Shown: piece by piece, positions 30,887 to 40,601 of the stretch
Layout of the letters: every line of letters starts with the position of its first letter
How positions within the stretch are numbered: the first letter of the stretch is position 1
Assembly: GCA_041649955.1 (NCBI GenBank)
Contig: JBAZMD010000002.1
Location: forward strand, 1-64,000
DNA: 64,000 nucleotides
Reading direction: 5' to 3'
Origin: JAQUPP01 sp041649955
Lineage (GTDB): Bacteria > Patescibacteriota > Patescibacteriia > UBA2591 > JAQUPP01
Translations under genes and position numbers: made by a program
The notes under the pieces: model-generated
Seen by the model: the letters and a program-made list of their open reading frames with translations, nothing else
Told to the model about the DNA's origin: nothing
The model's database searches: none

Positions 30887-32704
30887 CTATTTTTTTATGA
30901 TAGCCAAATATGCTTCCGGCGGAATATCTACCTTGCCCAAACGCGCCATTTTTTGTTTTCCTTTTTTTTGCTTATCCAATAATTTATTTTTGCGAGTCAC
31001 ATCGCCTCCGTATAATTTCGCCGTCACGTCTTTGCGAAGGGGTGATATTTTTTCCGAGGCTAATATTTTCCCGCCAACCGCGGCTTGAAGTTTAACTTCA
31101 AAAAGCTGGCGCGGTAAAATTTCTTTCAAAGATCCGACAATTCTGCGGCCCGAACGAAGCGCCCAATCTCTATAAACAATACTGGATAATTGCTCTATTA
31201 CGTCGCCGGCGACCAATATATCCAATTTAACCACTGTGGTCGGCCGATAACCCATAAAATCATAACTGTAAGAAGTATAACCGCTGGTTATACTTTTAAG
31301 TTTGTCGTAAAAATCAACCAAAAGCAAAGCTAATGGCATTTCGTAGTGAAGAACGGCTCTTTGAAATTTTCCATATTTTTCGCCCGAAATATATTCCAAT
31401 GACAAAAAAATTCCCAAATATCCTCTTAACAATTCCATAATTGAACCGATATAAGTAATCGGTGTGACAATATCAATTTTCACCCATGGTTCTTCAATTT
31501 TATCCACCTGACTCGGATCAGGAAATTCCGTCGGTGAATAAATAAGTTTACTCTTGCCTGTTTTAAATTTTATATTATAAGATACACTGGGCGAAGTGAT
31601 AACCAAATCAAGACCATATTCTCTTTTTAATCTTTCCTTAACAATATCCAAATGCAAAAGTCCGAGAAAACCGACTCTGAATCCCATTCCAAAAACAGAT
31701 TGATCGGCCACTGAACCAATCGGCTCAAACGTCAAACTGGCGTCATTTAATTTCAATTTGCTCAAAGCTTGGCGCAATAATTCTTTCTTGGTTCCTTCTT
31801 TGGGATAAATACTGGCAAAAACCATTGGCTGCGGTTCTTTATAACCTTCAAGCGCAGTTATCTGAGACGGAAAACAAGCGGCCGTATCGCCAACCCGACA
31901 TTTTTCAATTTCTTTAAGACCGGTCACTATGTAACCGATATCGCCTGCTTCAAGCTTGTCTTGTTTTTTTAAACTTGGACTGAAAACACCAACTTCCAAA
32001 GTTGGAAAAATCACTCCGCTGCCCAATAATTTAATTCTATTATCTATTTTAATAACTCCCTTAAACACTCTGACATGCAAAAGCACGCCCTTATATTCGT
32101 CAAAATGAGAATCAAAAATAAGTGCTTGAAAAGATTGTTTTGATTCATCTTTCGGTTCAGGAACATTTTCTATCACCGCTTCTAAAACTTTTTCTATGCC
32201 AATTCCTTTTTTGGCGGAAATACAAATAATTTCAGATTTATCAATATTTAAAAGATTGGCCAATTCTTCTTTTACGGCTTCCAAATCAAAATTAGGCAAA
32301 TCAATTTTATTAACGACCGGAATAATTGTTAATCCTTGTTTCTTGGCCAAATGAAGATTTGCCAAAGTTTGAGCTTGAATCCCCTGGCTTATATCAACCA
32401 ATAAAATCGCTCCTTCAACTGCGGCCAAAGAACGCGAAACTTCATAAGAAAAATCAACATGGCCCGGCGTATCAATTAAATTAAAAGTGTAAATTTCGCC
32501 TTGATAAGAATATTTCATGGTTACGGGCTGAAGCTTAATGGTTATGCCGCGCTCTCTTTCCAGCGGCATCAGGTCCAAATATTGGGGCTTCATTTTGTCC
32601 TTAGTAATCGTATTGGTAAATTCTAAAAAACGATCAGCTAAAGTTGATTTACCGTGATCTACGTGACTGATAATACAAAAATTACGTACCCATTTTGTTT
32701 CCAT
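30887..32704 (-). CDS. lepA: Elongation factor 4 (LepA)
   Basis: 605 residues from the ATG at 32704 ('METKWVRNFCIISHVDHGKSTL'), which matches the family start; an in-frame ATG at 32782 lies inside murJ and is rejected. GTPase motifs: 'SHVDHGKST', 'RERGITIK', 'DTPGHVDF', 'NKIDLPN'. The LepA C-terminal domain ends 'KKGKQKMARLGKVDIPPEAYLAIIKK'. It binds ribosomes and affects 30S maturation. It begins 1 bp after the murJ stop. Confidence 0.97.
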   Translation of the reverse strand: METKWVRNFCIISHVDHGKSTLADRFLEFTNTITKDKMKPQYLDLMPLERERGITIKLQPVTMKYSYQGEIYTFNLIDTPGHVDFSYEVSRSLAAVEGAILLVDISQGIQAQTLANLHLAKKQGLTIIPVVNKIDLPNFDLEAVKEELANLLNIDKSEIICISAKKGIGIEKVLEAVIENVPEPKDESKQSFQALIFDSHFDEYKGVLLHVRVFKGVIKIDNRIKLLGSGVIFPTLEVGVFSPSLKKQDKLEAGDIGYIVTGLKEIEKCRVGDTAACFPSQITALEGYKEPQPMVFASIYPKEGTKKELLRQALSKLKLNDASLTFEPIGSVADQSVFGMGFRVGFLGLLHLDIVKERLKREYGLDLVITSPSVSYNIKFKTGKSKLIYSPTEFPDPSQVDKIEEPWVKIDIVTPITYIGSIMELLRGYLGIFLSLEYISGEKYGKFQRAVLHYEMPLALLLVDFYDKLKSITSGYTSYSYDFMGYRPTTVVKLDILVAGDVIEQLSSIVYRDWALRSGRRIVGSLKEILPRQLFEVKLQAAVGGKILASEKISPLRKDVTAKLYGGDVTRKNKLLDKQKKGKQKMARLGKVDIPPEAYLAIIKK

Positions 32705-32705
32705 A

Positions 32706-34286
32706 TTAATCTTTGGAGTGAAATTTAAATTTTCGAGCAATAAATTGGCGGATAATTTCCACTTCCGGAAATTGCAGAACAAAAGTAATAATCAAATAAA
32801 ACAAAATTCCGACAATCAAAGCGCAGATAGTTTGAATTAAAACGCCGGTAAAAGTTTGCAGATTTAGCAATAATGCCATTTTATGATTTATGATTTGGAT
32901 AAAGCTTGCCATGGCCAAAGAAACAAAAATAATTCGTCCAAATGATAAAAATATTTCTTTTTTCTTAAAATCACCAATTTTTTTATTAAGATAGAAATAA
33001 AGCAAGCCGATATTTATAACGGAAGAAATTGAAAAAGCCAAGGCCAAGCCGCTGATTTTCATTAAATGTCCCAAAAACACACAGCCGATAATATTTATTG
33101 CAAAACTAATTGCGGCGATAATGGTCGGAGTTTTCGTATCCTGAACAGCGTAAAAAGCTCTGGCAAAAACCGGAATCAAACTTTCGGAAAATAAAGAAAT
33201 TGAAAACCAAGCCAAAGCTTGAGCGGTTAAAATAATGTCTTGCTGAGAAAAAGCGCCTGTTCCTAAAATCAATCTGACTATTTGAGTTTTTAAAATAATA
33301 AATAAAGCCGTGGCGGGAATTATTAAATATAAAATTCGGCGGATTGTTTTAGAAATTTGATGGGCGAAAAGAGTTTTATCTCCGTCAATAAAACTCTGGC
33401 TTAAAACCGGAAAAACTGCCAAAGCCAAAGAAACGCCGAAAATACCGATCGGGAAACTGACCAAATTAAAAGCCAAATTATAAATAGCCACCGCGCCAAC
33501 AGCGATTGAAGAAGCGATAAAAGTGGTGGCAATCAAATTAAATTGCCTGATTCCCAAAGCGAAACAGCGAGGCAACATTAAAACACTAATTTTTTTAACA
33601 GCCGGATGGCGCCAATTGAAAATAAATTGCGGCCGATAACCGGTTTTTAAAAGACTTGGAATTTGAATCAAAAGATGCAAAAACGCGCCTAAAACCACAC
33701 CCCAAGCCAAGCCGGTAAATCCCATTTTTTTCACCAAAAATACGATACCGAAAATAATTCCCAAATTATACATTATGGATGCCAAACTGTAGGCCAGCCA
33801 TTTCTTGAAAGAATTTAAAATACTGCCGGCGATATTGCTGATTGTAAAAAATAAAATACTAATCAGCATTATTCTTGTCAATTTAATGGTCAGCAATCTG
33901 GTTTCAAAATCAAAACCCGGCACCATTAATTTGGTTAAGCCGGGAGCAAAAATAAAAAAGACAATCACTAAAAATAAAATAATTGTCAATAAAACGTTTA
34001 ATAAAGAATTAGCCACTTTAAAGGCTTCTTTTTTGTCTTTAGCGAAATATTCCAAAAAAACCGGAATAAAAGCGACTGAAAGCGCTCCTAAAACCAAAGT
34101 ATTAAAAACCAAATCCGGTAATCTGAAAGCGGCATAATAAGCATCCAAAACTTTACCGGCGCCGAAATGAGCGCTTAATAAACGATCTCTTAAGAGTCCG
34201 AGCAAACGGCTTAAAATAGAAAAAAGAGCAATAATTATTGCTCCACCGGCAACGGTTGATTCCAATTTAAAAAATCTTTTAAACAT
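32706..34286 (-). CDS. murJ: Lipid II flippase MurJ (MviN)
   Basis: 526 residues, about 14 membrane helices of the MOP superfamily. 'ILSRLLGLLRDRLLSAHFGAGKVLDAYYAAFRLPD' is the MurJ N-terminal signature with conserved Arg residues, and 'SVAFIPVFLEYF' follows. It flips lipid II to the outer face for peptidoglycan synthesis. Overlaps the glycosyltransferase by 8 bp at its start and abuts lepA. Confidence 0.95.
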   Translation of the reverse strand: MFKRFFKLESTVAGGAIIIALFSILSRLLGLLRDRLLSAHFGAGKVLDAYYAAFRLPDLVFNTLVLGALSVAFIPVFLEYFAKDKKEAFKVANSLLNVLLTIILFLVIVFFIFAPGLTKLMVPGFDFETRLLTIKLTRIMLISILFFTISNIAGSILNSFKKWLAYSLASIMYNLGIIFGIVFLVKKMGFTGLAWGVVLGAFLHLLIQIPSLLKTGYRPQFIFNWRHPAVKKISVLMLPRCFALGIRQFNLIATTFIASSIAVGAVAIYNLAFNLVSFPIGIFGVSLALAVFPVLSQSFIDGDKTLFAHQISKTIRRILYLIIPATALFIILKTQIVRLILGTGAFSQQDIILTAQALAWFSISLFSESLIPVFARAFYAVQDTKTPTIIAAISFAINIIGCVFLGHLMKISGLALAFSISSVINIGLLYFYLNKKIGDFKKKEIFLSFGRIIFVSLAMASFIQIINHKMALLLNLQTFTGVLIQTICALIVGILFYLIITFVLQFPEVEIIRQFIARKFKFHSKD

Positions 34287-35364
34287 GGGAATTGATAAAT
34301 TCTAAAAATTCTTTTTTAAATCTTTCTTTGTTAAATTTCAAAGCGTGAGAACGGATTTTTTCCGGATTATAATTTTCCGGCTTGAATTTAATAATGGTTT
34401 CGGCTAAATTTTCCCAATTCTGCTCGTCAAAAAATTCTCCGGTTTCTCCTTCAATAACTGTTTCAAGGGCGCCGCCCGCTTTATAAGCGATCACCGGCCG
34501 GCCGCTGGCCATTGCTTCAACAACCGTAATGCCGAAATCTTCTTCTTGCGGATGAATAAACGCTTTGCAATGCGATAAATAATGAGCTTTTTCTTTTTCC
34601 GAGACAAAACCCAAGAATTCTATATTCGGACCGGCGATTTTTCTCATTGCTTTGTCTTCGCCAATGCCGATAAGTTTTAAAGGTATTTTTAATTTATTGA
34701 AAGTTTGAATAACCAAATCCACTTTTTTATAAGGTCTGAATCGCGAAACCATTAAAAAGTAATCGCCTATTTCATTTGAGATATGAAATTTATCCGTATC
34801 AACCGGCGGATAAATTATAGTTTCCGGCTGGCGGCGATAATATTTTTTAATTCTCTGAGCGACGAATTTGGAAATAGCGATCATAAAATCCGGTCTTTGC
34901 GCGGCGATAAAATCCCATTTTCTCAAATCAGTCAACATTGGAGGTAGAAACTTTTTTACCAATCTTTCCGCTCCGGTTAAACCATCAAGATATTCATAAG
35001 TATCAGACCATAAATAACGAGTTGGAGTCAAGCAGTAACAGATAAAACGAGTATGTGGTTTGGTAATCACTCCCTTGGAATAAGCCGAAGTGTTGGAAAT
35101 AACCAAATCAAAATTATTTAAATTGAATCTTTCAATCGCTGCCTGCATTAATGGAAGATACCATCTGTATTTTTTAACGCCAAAGGGCAAATTTTGAATG
35201 GGTGAAACTTTAATATCGTAATCTTTAAAATGCTTGCCCATTGTATCTTTGTCATAGAGCAAAGTAAAAACCGGCGCTTCAGGCCAAATTTCATGGAATA
35301 CTTCCAAAACTTTTTCCGCGCCTCCGTATTGAGTTAAAAAATCATGAATCAAAGCTACGCGCAT
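34279..35364 (-). CDS. GT4-family glycosyltransferase
   Basis: 361 residues. The N-terminal domain begins 'MRVALIHDFLTQYGGAEKVLEVF'. The C-terminal GT-B domain holds 'DYFLMVSRFRPYKKVDLVIQTF', 'IEFLGFVSEKEK' and 'IHPQEEDFGITVVEAMASGRPVIAYKAGGALETV', the EX7E donor site of GT4 enzymes. Substrate unknown; probably an envelope glycan mannosyl- or glucosyl-type transferase. Coupled to murJ by an 8-bp overlap. Confidence 0.92.
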   Translation of the reverse strand: MRVALIHDFLTQYGGAEKVLEVFHEIWPEAPVFTLLYDKDTMGKHFKDYDIKVSPIQNLPFGVKKYRWYLPLMQAAIERFNLNNFDLVISNTSAYSKGVITKPHTRFICYCLTPTRYLWSDTYEYLDGLTGAERLVKKFLPPMLTDLRKWDFIAAQRPDFMIAISKFVAQRIKKYYRRQPETIIYPPVDTDKFHISNEIGDYFLMVSRFRPYKKVDLVIQTFNKLKIPLKLIGIGEDKAMRKIAGPNIEFLGFVSEKEKAHYLSHCKAFIHPQEEDFGITVVEAMASGRPVIAYKAGGALETVIEGETGEFFDEQNWENLAETIIKFKPENYNPEKIRSHALKFNKERFKKEFLEFINSHV

Positions 35365-35387
35365 ACCAAAATTATTTAATTATTTAA

Positions 35388-35403
35388 TCCGCCGGCTGGC
35401 GGA
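35388..35403. repeat. Palindrome TCCGCCGGCTGGCGGA, intergenic copy
   Basis: Identical to 18123-18138 within murG. The 201-bp intergenic region (35365-35565) otherwise holds AT-rich DNA and a GAGTACCC...CCTCC segment resembling the left arm at 46963. Confidence 0.75.
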
Positions 35404-35565
35404 GCAAAATTTTTAACTATAATTTTGAGTACCCTGCCTCCAAATCTCTAAATAAAATTAATCTAAAAGTTAAAATAAGCCGAAGGCGATTCCGCGAATT
35501 AAATTTACAATTATCTCAAACCTATATTCGGATGTGGGGTGCGGGTTACCAAAATTCTTTAAAAA

Positions 35566-36453
35566 TTATTTTGCGGATTTCCTAAATAAAAGTAAAAACG
35601 GGCTGGCAATGGCAATAGAACTGTAAGCACCCGTGCCGACACCAACCATCATAGCGAGAGCAAAATCTTGAAGAGAAATTCCACCGAATAAATAAATCGC
35701 CACTAAAGCCAAAATTACGGTAATAGTTGTGTTTAAAGATCGAACAATTGTTTCATTGATACTTTTATTAATTGTCTCTTCCATATTGCGAGTGCCGTAA
35801 AGCAAAACATTTTCTCTGATTCTGTCAAAAACCACGATCGTATCGTTAATAGAATAACCTAAAACGGTTAAAATAGCGGTAATAAATAAAGCATTGATTT
35901 CCGTGCCCCTGAAATGACCCATCACGGCGAACAATCCGCACATTACTAAAATATCATGAAACAAAGCAACTATGGCTCCGCTGCTGTATCGCCAATATTC
36001 ATTTTGACGAGAAAAATTGGCCAATTTTCTAAAAGCCCAAGCAATATAAAAAAACATGGCAATTAAAGCTAGAATAACCGCATATTGTGATTTTTTTACC
36101 AATTCTCCGCCAATAATCGGACCAATGGATTCAAATTTTGATTCTTTGGCATTATTACCCAATGCTTTTAAAGCAGCCTGATGCGTGTCTTCATTGATTT
36201 CTTTAAATCTCAAAATAAAACTATTATCTCCTATAGTTTGGATATTAATTTCTCCCAAGTTAAGTGGAGATAGTTGCTGAACAATTTCAGAATTTGCCGG
36301 CCTATTTGCTGAATATTCAACTTCCATTAATGAGCCGCCCGTAAAATCAATACCCGGCTTAAGACCCCAAAGAATCAAAGCTAGAAGAGAACATCCGCAA
36401 AGAATAATGGAAATAATAAAGAAAATTTTTCGATGACCAACGATATTATACAT
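35566..36453 (-). CDS. secF: Protein translocase subunit SecF
   Basis: 295 residues with six membrane helices. 'GLKPGIDFTGGSLMEVEY' is the SecF N-terminal motif; 'LTVLGYSINDTIVVFDRIREN' is the conserved TM4 region. With SecD it uses the proton gradient to assist late stages of protein export. Starts 6 bp after the secD stop. Confidence 0.97.
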   Translation of the reverse strand: MYNIVGHRKIFFIISIILCGCSLLALILWGLKPGIDFTGGSLMEVEYSANRPANSEIVQQLSPLNLGEINIQTIGDNSFILRFKEINEDTHQAALKALGNNAKESKFESIGPIIGGELVKKSQYAVILALIAMFFYIAWAFRKLANFSRQNEYWRYSSGAIVALFHDILVMCGLFAVMGHFRGTEINALFITAILTVLGYSINDTIVVFDRIRENVLLYGTRNMEETINKSINETIVRSLNTTITVILALVAIYLFGGISLQDFALAMMVGVGTGAYSSIAIASPFLLLFRKSAK

Positions 36454-36459
36454 ATGTGT

Positions 36460-38067
36460 TTATTTATTTACTAATTTTAAAAATGTTCTGGTAACAGTAA
36501 TGGCCGTGAACATACTGATTAAAATACCTATGCCCAAGGTTAAACCGAAACCTCTTACCGTACCCGAACCGAATTGATAAAGAAAAAAACAAGTGATTAA
36601 AGTTGTAAGATTGCCGTCGCGAATAGCTGACCAAGCGTGAAGAAAGCCGTCGGAAATAGCCGCACCGGAAGATTTTCCCAATCTCTCTTCATCTTTAATG
36701 CGTTCAAAAATTAAAACATTTGCGTCAACCGCCATACCAAGAGACAAAATAAAACCTGCCACGCCGGCTAAAGTTAAAGTAATCGGAATTAATTTAAATA
36801 AAGCCAAGTTAACTAAAGCGTAAATAATTAAAGCAACGCAGGCTAAAGCTCCTCTTGAGCGGTAAAAAATCACCATAAATAACATAATTATCAACATACC
36901 CAATAGTCCGGCAAGTAAACTGTTTTGCACTGAAAGTTTACCTAAACTCGGCCCGATATTTTGCTGACTGATTAATGTTATCGGTACGGGCAGAGCACCG
37001 GCAGAGAGTCTTGTTGCTAATTCTTTGGCTTCTTTTAAATCAAATTTTCCGGTAATCACGGCTTTACCGCTGGTAATCGGTTCGTTAACTGTTGGAACAC
37101 TCAAAGGAACACCGTCTAAAAATATCGCCACAGGTTTGGAAACATTTCTAGTAGTAATTTCTCCAAAAAGTTTCGTTCCCTCTTCGTTAAATTCCAGAGA
37201 AACTTCCGGTTCATTGGAATTAGGATCAAAAGTCATTGTCGCGCTTTTTAATTGCTTGCCCGTTAAACCGGTATATTGCCAATTAGTATTTTGCGGCGTT
37301 GTTTGAGCTTGAGTTAAAATTAAAATATGGCTGGCCATTGCTTCTATCTCACCCTTGTCATTAGTTCGCTCGTCAACTTTTTTAATAATATGATAACCGA
37401 AAGATGTTTGGACTAATGTTTTTGTCGTTTCTCCTTTTTTTAGATCAAAAACAGCTGTTTCAAATTCAGGAACCATCATCCCCTTGGTAAACCAACCTAA
37501 ATCTCCGCCCTTATCTTTTGAGCCCGGGTCTTCGGAATATTGTTTGGCCAAAGCACTAAAATCAGCATTGGGTTGAAGCGCTTGTTGTAAAATTGATTCC
37601 GCTTTTTGTTTAGCCATTTGATTGTATTGAGCAATTGCCGCTTGATCGCTCGCTCCTTGTTGCGGAGCTTGTTCTTTAAATTCCAAGGTCGGAGTTTCTC
37701 CAATCATTTTAATAGCATCACCGACATTTTTAATACCCGGTAATTCCACAATCACGCGCCAATCTTCTCCCACTTTAGCGGTTTGAATTAAAGGTTCGGC
37801 AACGCCAAAAACGTTTACCCTTCGCTCAATCACGTCGCGCGCTCCTTCAACAGCTGAAACTTTTTGGTCATCGGGAATTTGCGCAGTATTGGCTTGATAA
37901 ATCAATTGAGTGCCGCCCTGCAAATCAAGTCCCAAATGGACTTTTTGCTTGGTAAACCATTGATGTCCCGGAACCCAAGATGGAAGACGCGGAATATCAA
38001 CTAAAAGAGACAAAACAGTCAAAACGATAATGCTTAAAAAAATTGTCCAAAGTTTATTGCGAGTCAT
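36460..38067 (-). CDS. secD: SecD with an inserted parvulin-type (PpiC) domain
   Basis: 535 residues. SecD parts: 'KVHLGLDLQGGTQLIY', 'VIERRVNVFGVAEP', 'VIVELPGI', then 'GGKAV'-type strands, and the TM block 'LSLGMAVDANVLIFERIKDEERLGKS'. Between them, residues about 148-252 are a peptidyl-prolyl isomerase module: 'ADFSALAKQYSEDPGSKDKGGDLGWF', 'MVPEFETAVFDLKKGE' and 'SFGYHIIKKVDER' (H226). The strand 'ASHILI' (H247), normally first in a parvulin, comes last here. A foldase built into the translocon periplasmic loop would act on emerging proteins. Confidence 0.93.
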   Translation of the reverse strand: MTRNKLWTIFLSIIVLTVLSLLVDIPRLPSWVPGHQWFTKQKVHLGLDLQGGTQLIYQANTAQIPDDQKVSAVEGARDVIERRVNVFGVAEPLIQTAKVGEDWRVIVELPGIKNVGDAIKMIGETPTLEFKEQAPQQGASDQAAIAQYNQMAKQKAESILQQALQPNADFSALAKQYSEDPGSKDKGGDLGWFTKGMMVPEFETAVFDLKKGETTKTLVQTSFGYHIIKKVDERTNDKGEIEAMASHILILTQAQTTPQNTNWQYTGLTGKQLKSATMTFDPNSNEPEVSLEFNEEGTKLFGEITTRNVSKPVAIFLDGVPLSVPTVNEPITSGKAVITGKFDLKEAKELATRLSAGALPVPITLISQQNIGPSLGKLSVQNSLLAGLLGMLIIMLFMVIFYRSRGALACVALIIYALVNLALFKLIPITLTLAGVAGFILSLGMAVDANVLIFERIKDEERLGKSSGAAISDGFLHAWSAIRDGNLTTLITCFFLYQFGSGTVRGFGLTLGIGILISMFTAITVTRTFLKLVNK

Positions 38068-38110
38068 AATATCTTTTTTCTAACAATTTAATTTAAATAA
38101 ATATAGGATT

Positions 38111-38138
38111 ATTTTAACATTAACAAAAAAAAAGTCAA
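38111..38138 (-). promoter_or_regulatory. Promoter of secDF
   Basis: TTGACT (38138-38133), 16-bp spacer, TAAAAT (38116-38111). Confidence 0.6.
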
Positions 38139-38167
38139 CTATTTATACCCAGTATCAATTTACCGCC

Positions 38168-38647
38168 TTATTTCAATTCTTCAGCCAAAGCGATAATTTT
38201 TTCTAAAACCTTATCAAAACCGGGTAATAATTTTAATTTTTTCGCCTCTTGTAAATTAACCCATTGATAATTTCTCGCCTCCCAATCAAGTTTTATTTTA
38301 TTTGTCTTCACTTTTACCAATACCGGATGAACAATCCATGTTTTTTTATATTTTGGTTCGTCTTGATCAAAAATTTCTCCAAGCCGAATTTGCAAAACAT
38401 CTTTTTTGTTAATACCCAATTCTTCCCTTAATTCCTCTTCAACTTTTTCTGCCAAAATTTTATCATCATCTAAAAATCCTGAAATTCCATTCCAATATCC
38501 GGGATAAAAATTTAATTTCTCGCTTCGCTGAACCAAAAGAAATTTGTTTTTATATTTAATCACGCAATTTATCACTGGCGCCCAGCGCGCTTTTGTATAA
38601 TCAACTTGACCTGGTTTTGGCTTAAATTTCATTTTTTTATTTTTCAT
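38168..38647 (-). CDS. NUDIX hydrolase
   Basis: 159 residues. The Nudix box is present in degenerate form: 'GISGFLDDDKILAEKVEEELREELGI' (GX5EX7REUXEEXGU). N-terminal 'KARWAPVINCVIKYKNKFLLVQRSEKLNFYPGYWNG' is typical. Substrate unknown; these enzymes clean up nucleoside diphosphate derivatives. Start overlaps the 38644 gene by an ATGA junction. Confidence 0.88.
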   Translation of the reverse strand: MKNKKMKFKPKPGQVDYTKARWAPVINCVIKYKNKFLLVQRSEKLNFYPGYWNGISGFLDDDKILAEKVEEELREELGINKKDVLQIRLGEIFDQDEPKYKKTWIVHPVLVKVKTNKIKLDWEARNYQWVNLQEAKKLKLLPGFDKVLEKIIALAEELK

Positions 38648-40086
38648 AGCATTTTTTTATAAACAATTACCCCTCTCTGATTATAAATTTTTTGCCACTC
38701 CTTGTTTTTTTCAATCTCTTGCCATTTCGAATATTCCTTCTGAAAAACTTCTCTGTCATTATTTAATTGAATATTTTGGAGCGATAAAATAATGTATTGG
38801 CTGTCATTAATCTCCGGAAAAAGATAAATTTTATCGCGATTAGCTGCGTGAGGAACAATAGTATTATAGGCGCTAAGCGAAGCGTCAGCAGGAATTTTTT
38901 TAATTGCTTCGGCTATTTCATTTCTCTGGGCGAAATCTCCTGAATAGTAAATGGGTATAAAAATTCTCGATAATTTTGAACCGTCAAAAAAATGGATTTG
39001 AGACAATAAAAAAAGATTAGAAATTATCAAAACGCTTATTAAAGAGTATTTAAGAAAAGAATACCCTATAGCGCCTTTTAATCTGTAAATCATTATTATA
39101 GAACCGATAGATATAATGGGGGCTATCTCTATCCAATAATGAAAACCATAATCAGCTCTCCACCGCTCCGGTGAGTCGGTAAAAAAATTCCGGCAAAGCA
39201 TTGGTATCGCTAATAATAAATATTGAGGCCGCCAGATCGCCAAAAATCCTCCGGAAACTAATAAAAATTTAAGGGCTTCTCTTTTAACTTCAGGGTTTAA
39301 AAAATAAGAAAAAATAAAAAACGGATTAGAAATCTTCATTTTATCCCCCCCAAAAAAAGCATGCCCTAAGGTTCCATACAAAGACAAATAAGAATACGAA
39401 CCTTGATTAAATAAAGAAATAAATTTGATGGCGGAAAAAAAATAAATAATACTTAAAATAAAAGTAATAAGTCCTTGCTTTTTTAAAGATTTTTTTTCAA
39501 AAATTATTACAGTAAGTCCCAAAATAGCGCCGATCAATGCCATGTCTTCTCTTGAAATTAACATTAACAATAAGAAAACATAATATAATTTTATTTTTTC
39601 TTTTTTTAAAAAATAAAAAAGCCAAGGCAAAAACATTATTCCTATTACATTACAATGAATACAAAAACCTAAAGCGATAAAAACGCCGAAAAAAAGATAG
39701 AATAATACCAGTCCGCTTAAAGCTAAAATCTCATCTTTAGTTTTTTCTCTTAAAAATAAAAATGCGCCCAAACCGCCGGAAATAATAGCTAAAATTTGAA
39801 AAATTAATAAAGTGTAGGTATGAAATAACCAATAAAAAGGCGCCAATAAAAATAAAATTAATTCAAAATGATCTCCTAGTAAATTAGAAATACCTTTTAT
39901 AGTATTCGGTTTTATTTGAAAATTGGCATAATGATAAAGAGTTTGGTTATAAATTCCCATATCCCAAGCAGTGGTTCTAAAATTGTAATGCGGCACCAAG
40001 GAAACTAAACTGTATAAAATAAAAAATATTCCGACAATAATCAGAATTAAATAATTTTTTCTAAAAAATTGATTTAAATTAGCCAT
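38644..40086 (-). CDS. DUF2079 polytopic membrane protein
   Basis: 480 residues, about 11 hydrophobic segments. 'TTAWDMGIYNQTLYHYANFQ' is the DUF2079 hallmark (Asp-Gly after the first helix), which relates the family to GT-C glycosyltransferases. The C-terminal 100 residues are soluble and probably extracytoplasmic. A role in glycan transfer is inferred from fold only. Ends in 'YKKML' with TGA, overlapping the NUDIX start. Confidence 0.85.
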   Translation of the reverse strand: MANLNQFFRKNYLILIIVGIFFILYSLVSLVPHYNFRTTAWDMGIYNQTLYHYANFQIKPNTIKGISNLLGDHFELILFLLAPFYWLFHTYTLLIFQILAIISGGLGAFLFLREKTKDEILALSGLVLFYLFFGVFIALGFCIHCNVIGIMFLPWLFYFLKKEKIKLYYVFLLLMLISREDMALIGAILGLTVIIFEKKSLKKQGLITFILSIIYFFSAIKFISLFNQGSYSYLSLYGTLGHAFFGGDKMKISNPFFIFSYFLNPEVKREALKFLLVSGGFLAIWRPQYLLLAIPMLCRNFFTDSPERWRADYGFHYWIEIAPIISIGSIIMIYRLKGAIGYSFLKYSLISVLIISNLFLLSQIHFFDGSKLSRIFIPIYYSGDFAQRNEIAEAIKKIPADASLSAYNTIVPHAANRDKIYLFPEINDSQYIILSLQNIQLNNDREVFQKEYSKWQEIEKNKEWQKIYNQRGVIVYKKML

Positions 40087-40519
40087 AACTTTTTTTAATT
40101 TGTTTGATATTATTCACTGTTATCCAAGCCGACATTAACCCAAATCCCGTTTTATCAATTTCAAATGGCTTAATTTTTTGCGGATTTTTTAAAAACACGA
40201 GAATGCAATAATTTTTATTTTTGAATCTTTTAAAAAATTCTGGAATTTTTTCTTTTTCTATTCCGTCATCTTTGCCGTATTTATTCAAAATTTCTTTGAC
40301 TTTTTTCGGCGTAAGGCCAAAAAAATGAATTACTTTTTTTACTTCAGCTTTTATTTTTATTGATTCGCCAGAATCTTTAAAATAAACCGTCTCGCCTTTT
40401 TTAATTCTGTCCCATGGTCTGTATTTTGCGACATACCACCTTGATTCAATCTTTTTTTGGCCATTCAGAATTTTTTCAGTCAAACCCCACGATTTTTTCA
40501 TTATCGCTACGTGTTCCAT
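40079..40519 (-). CDS. ASCH-domain protein
   Basis: 146 residues. 'MKKSWGLTEKILNGQKKIESRWYVAKYRPWDRIKKGETVYFKDSG' matches the ASCH beta-barrel start (related to PUA), with the basic Lys/Arg cluster used for RNA or nucleotide contact. Some ASCH proteins cut RNA or deacylate N4-acetylcytidine; no way to choose here. Overlaps the DUF2079 gene by 8 bp. Confidence 0.8.
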   Translation of the reverse strand: MEHVAIMKKSWGLTEKILNGQKKIESRWYVAKYRPWDRIKKGETVYFKDSGESIKIKAEVKKVIHFFGLTPKKVKEILNKYGKDDGIEKEKIPEFFKRFKNKNYCILVFLKNPQKIKPFEIDKTGFGLMSAWITVNNIKQIKKSYG

Positions 40520-40547
40520 ATTATATTCTTTATGTTTTCTATATTAT

Positions 40548-40581
40548 AACATTCTCACATTCTCAAGAATGTCAGAATGTT
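40548..40581 (-). terminator. Hairpin between the 40602 and 40519 genes
   Basis: AACATTCT and AGAATGTT flank inner ACATTCT/AGAATGT arms, so four related half-sites build one stem; the minus strand then reads TATAATATAG. Possible terminator or attenuator. Confidence 0.55.
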
Positions 40582-40601
40582 TTTAATGACACTTTTTAAA
40601 T

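Noticed and set aside
32705..32782. LepA start at 32782 adding 26 residues
   Set aside because: The extra part overlaps the murJ coding end and the family begins at the METKWVRNF start at 32704.
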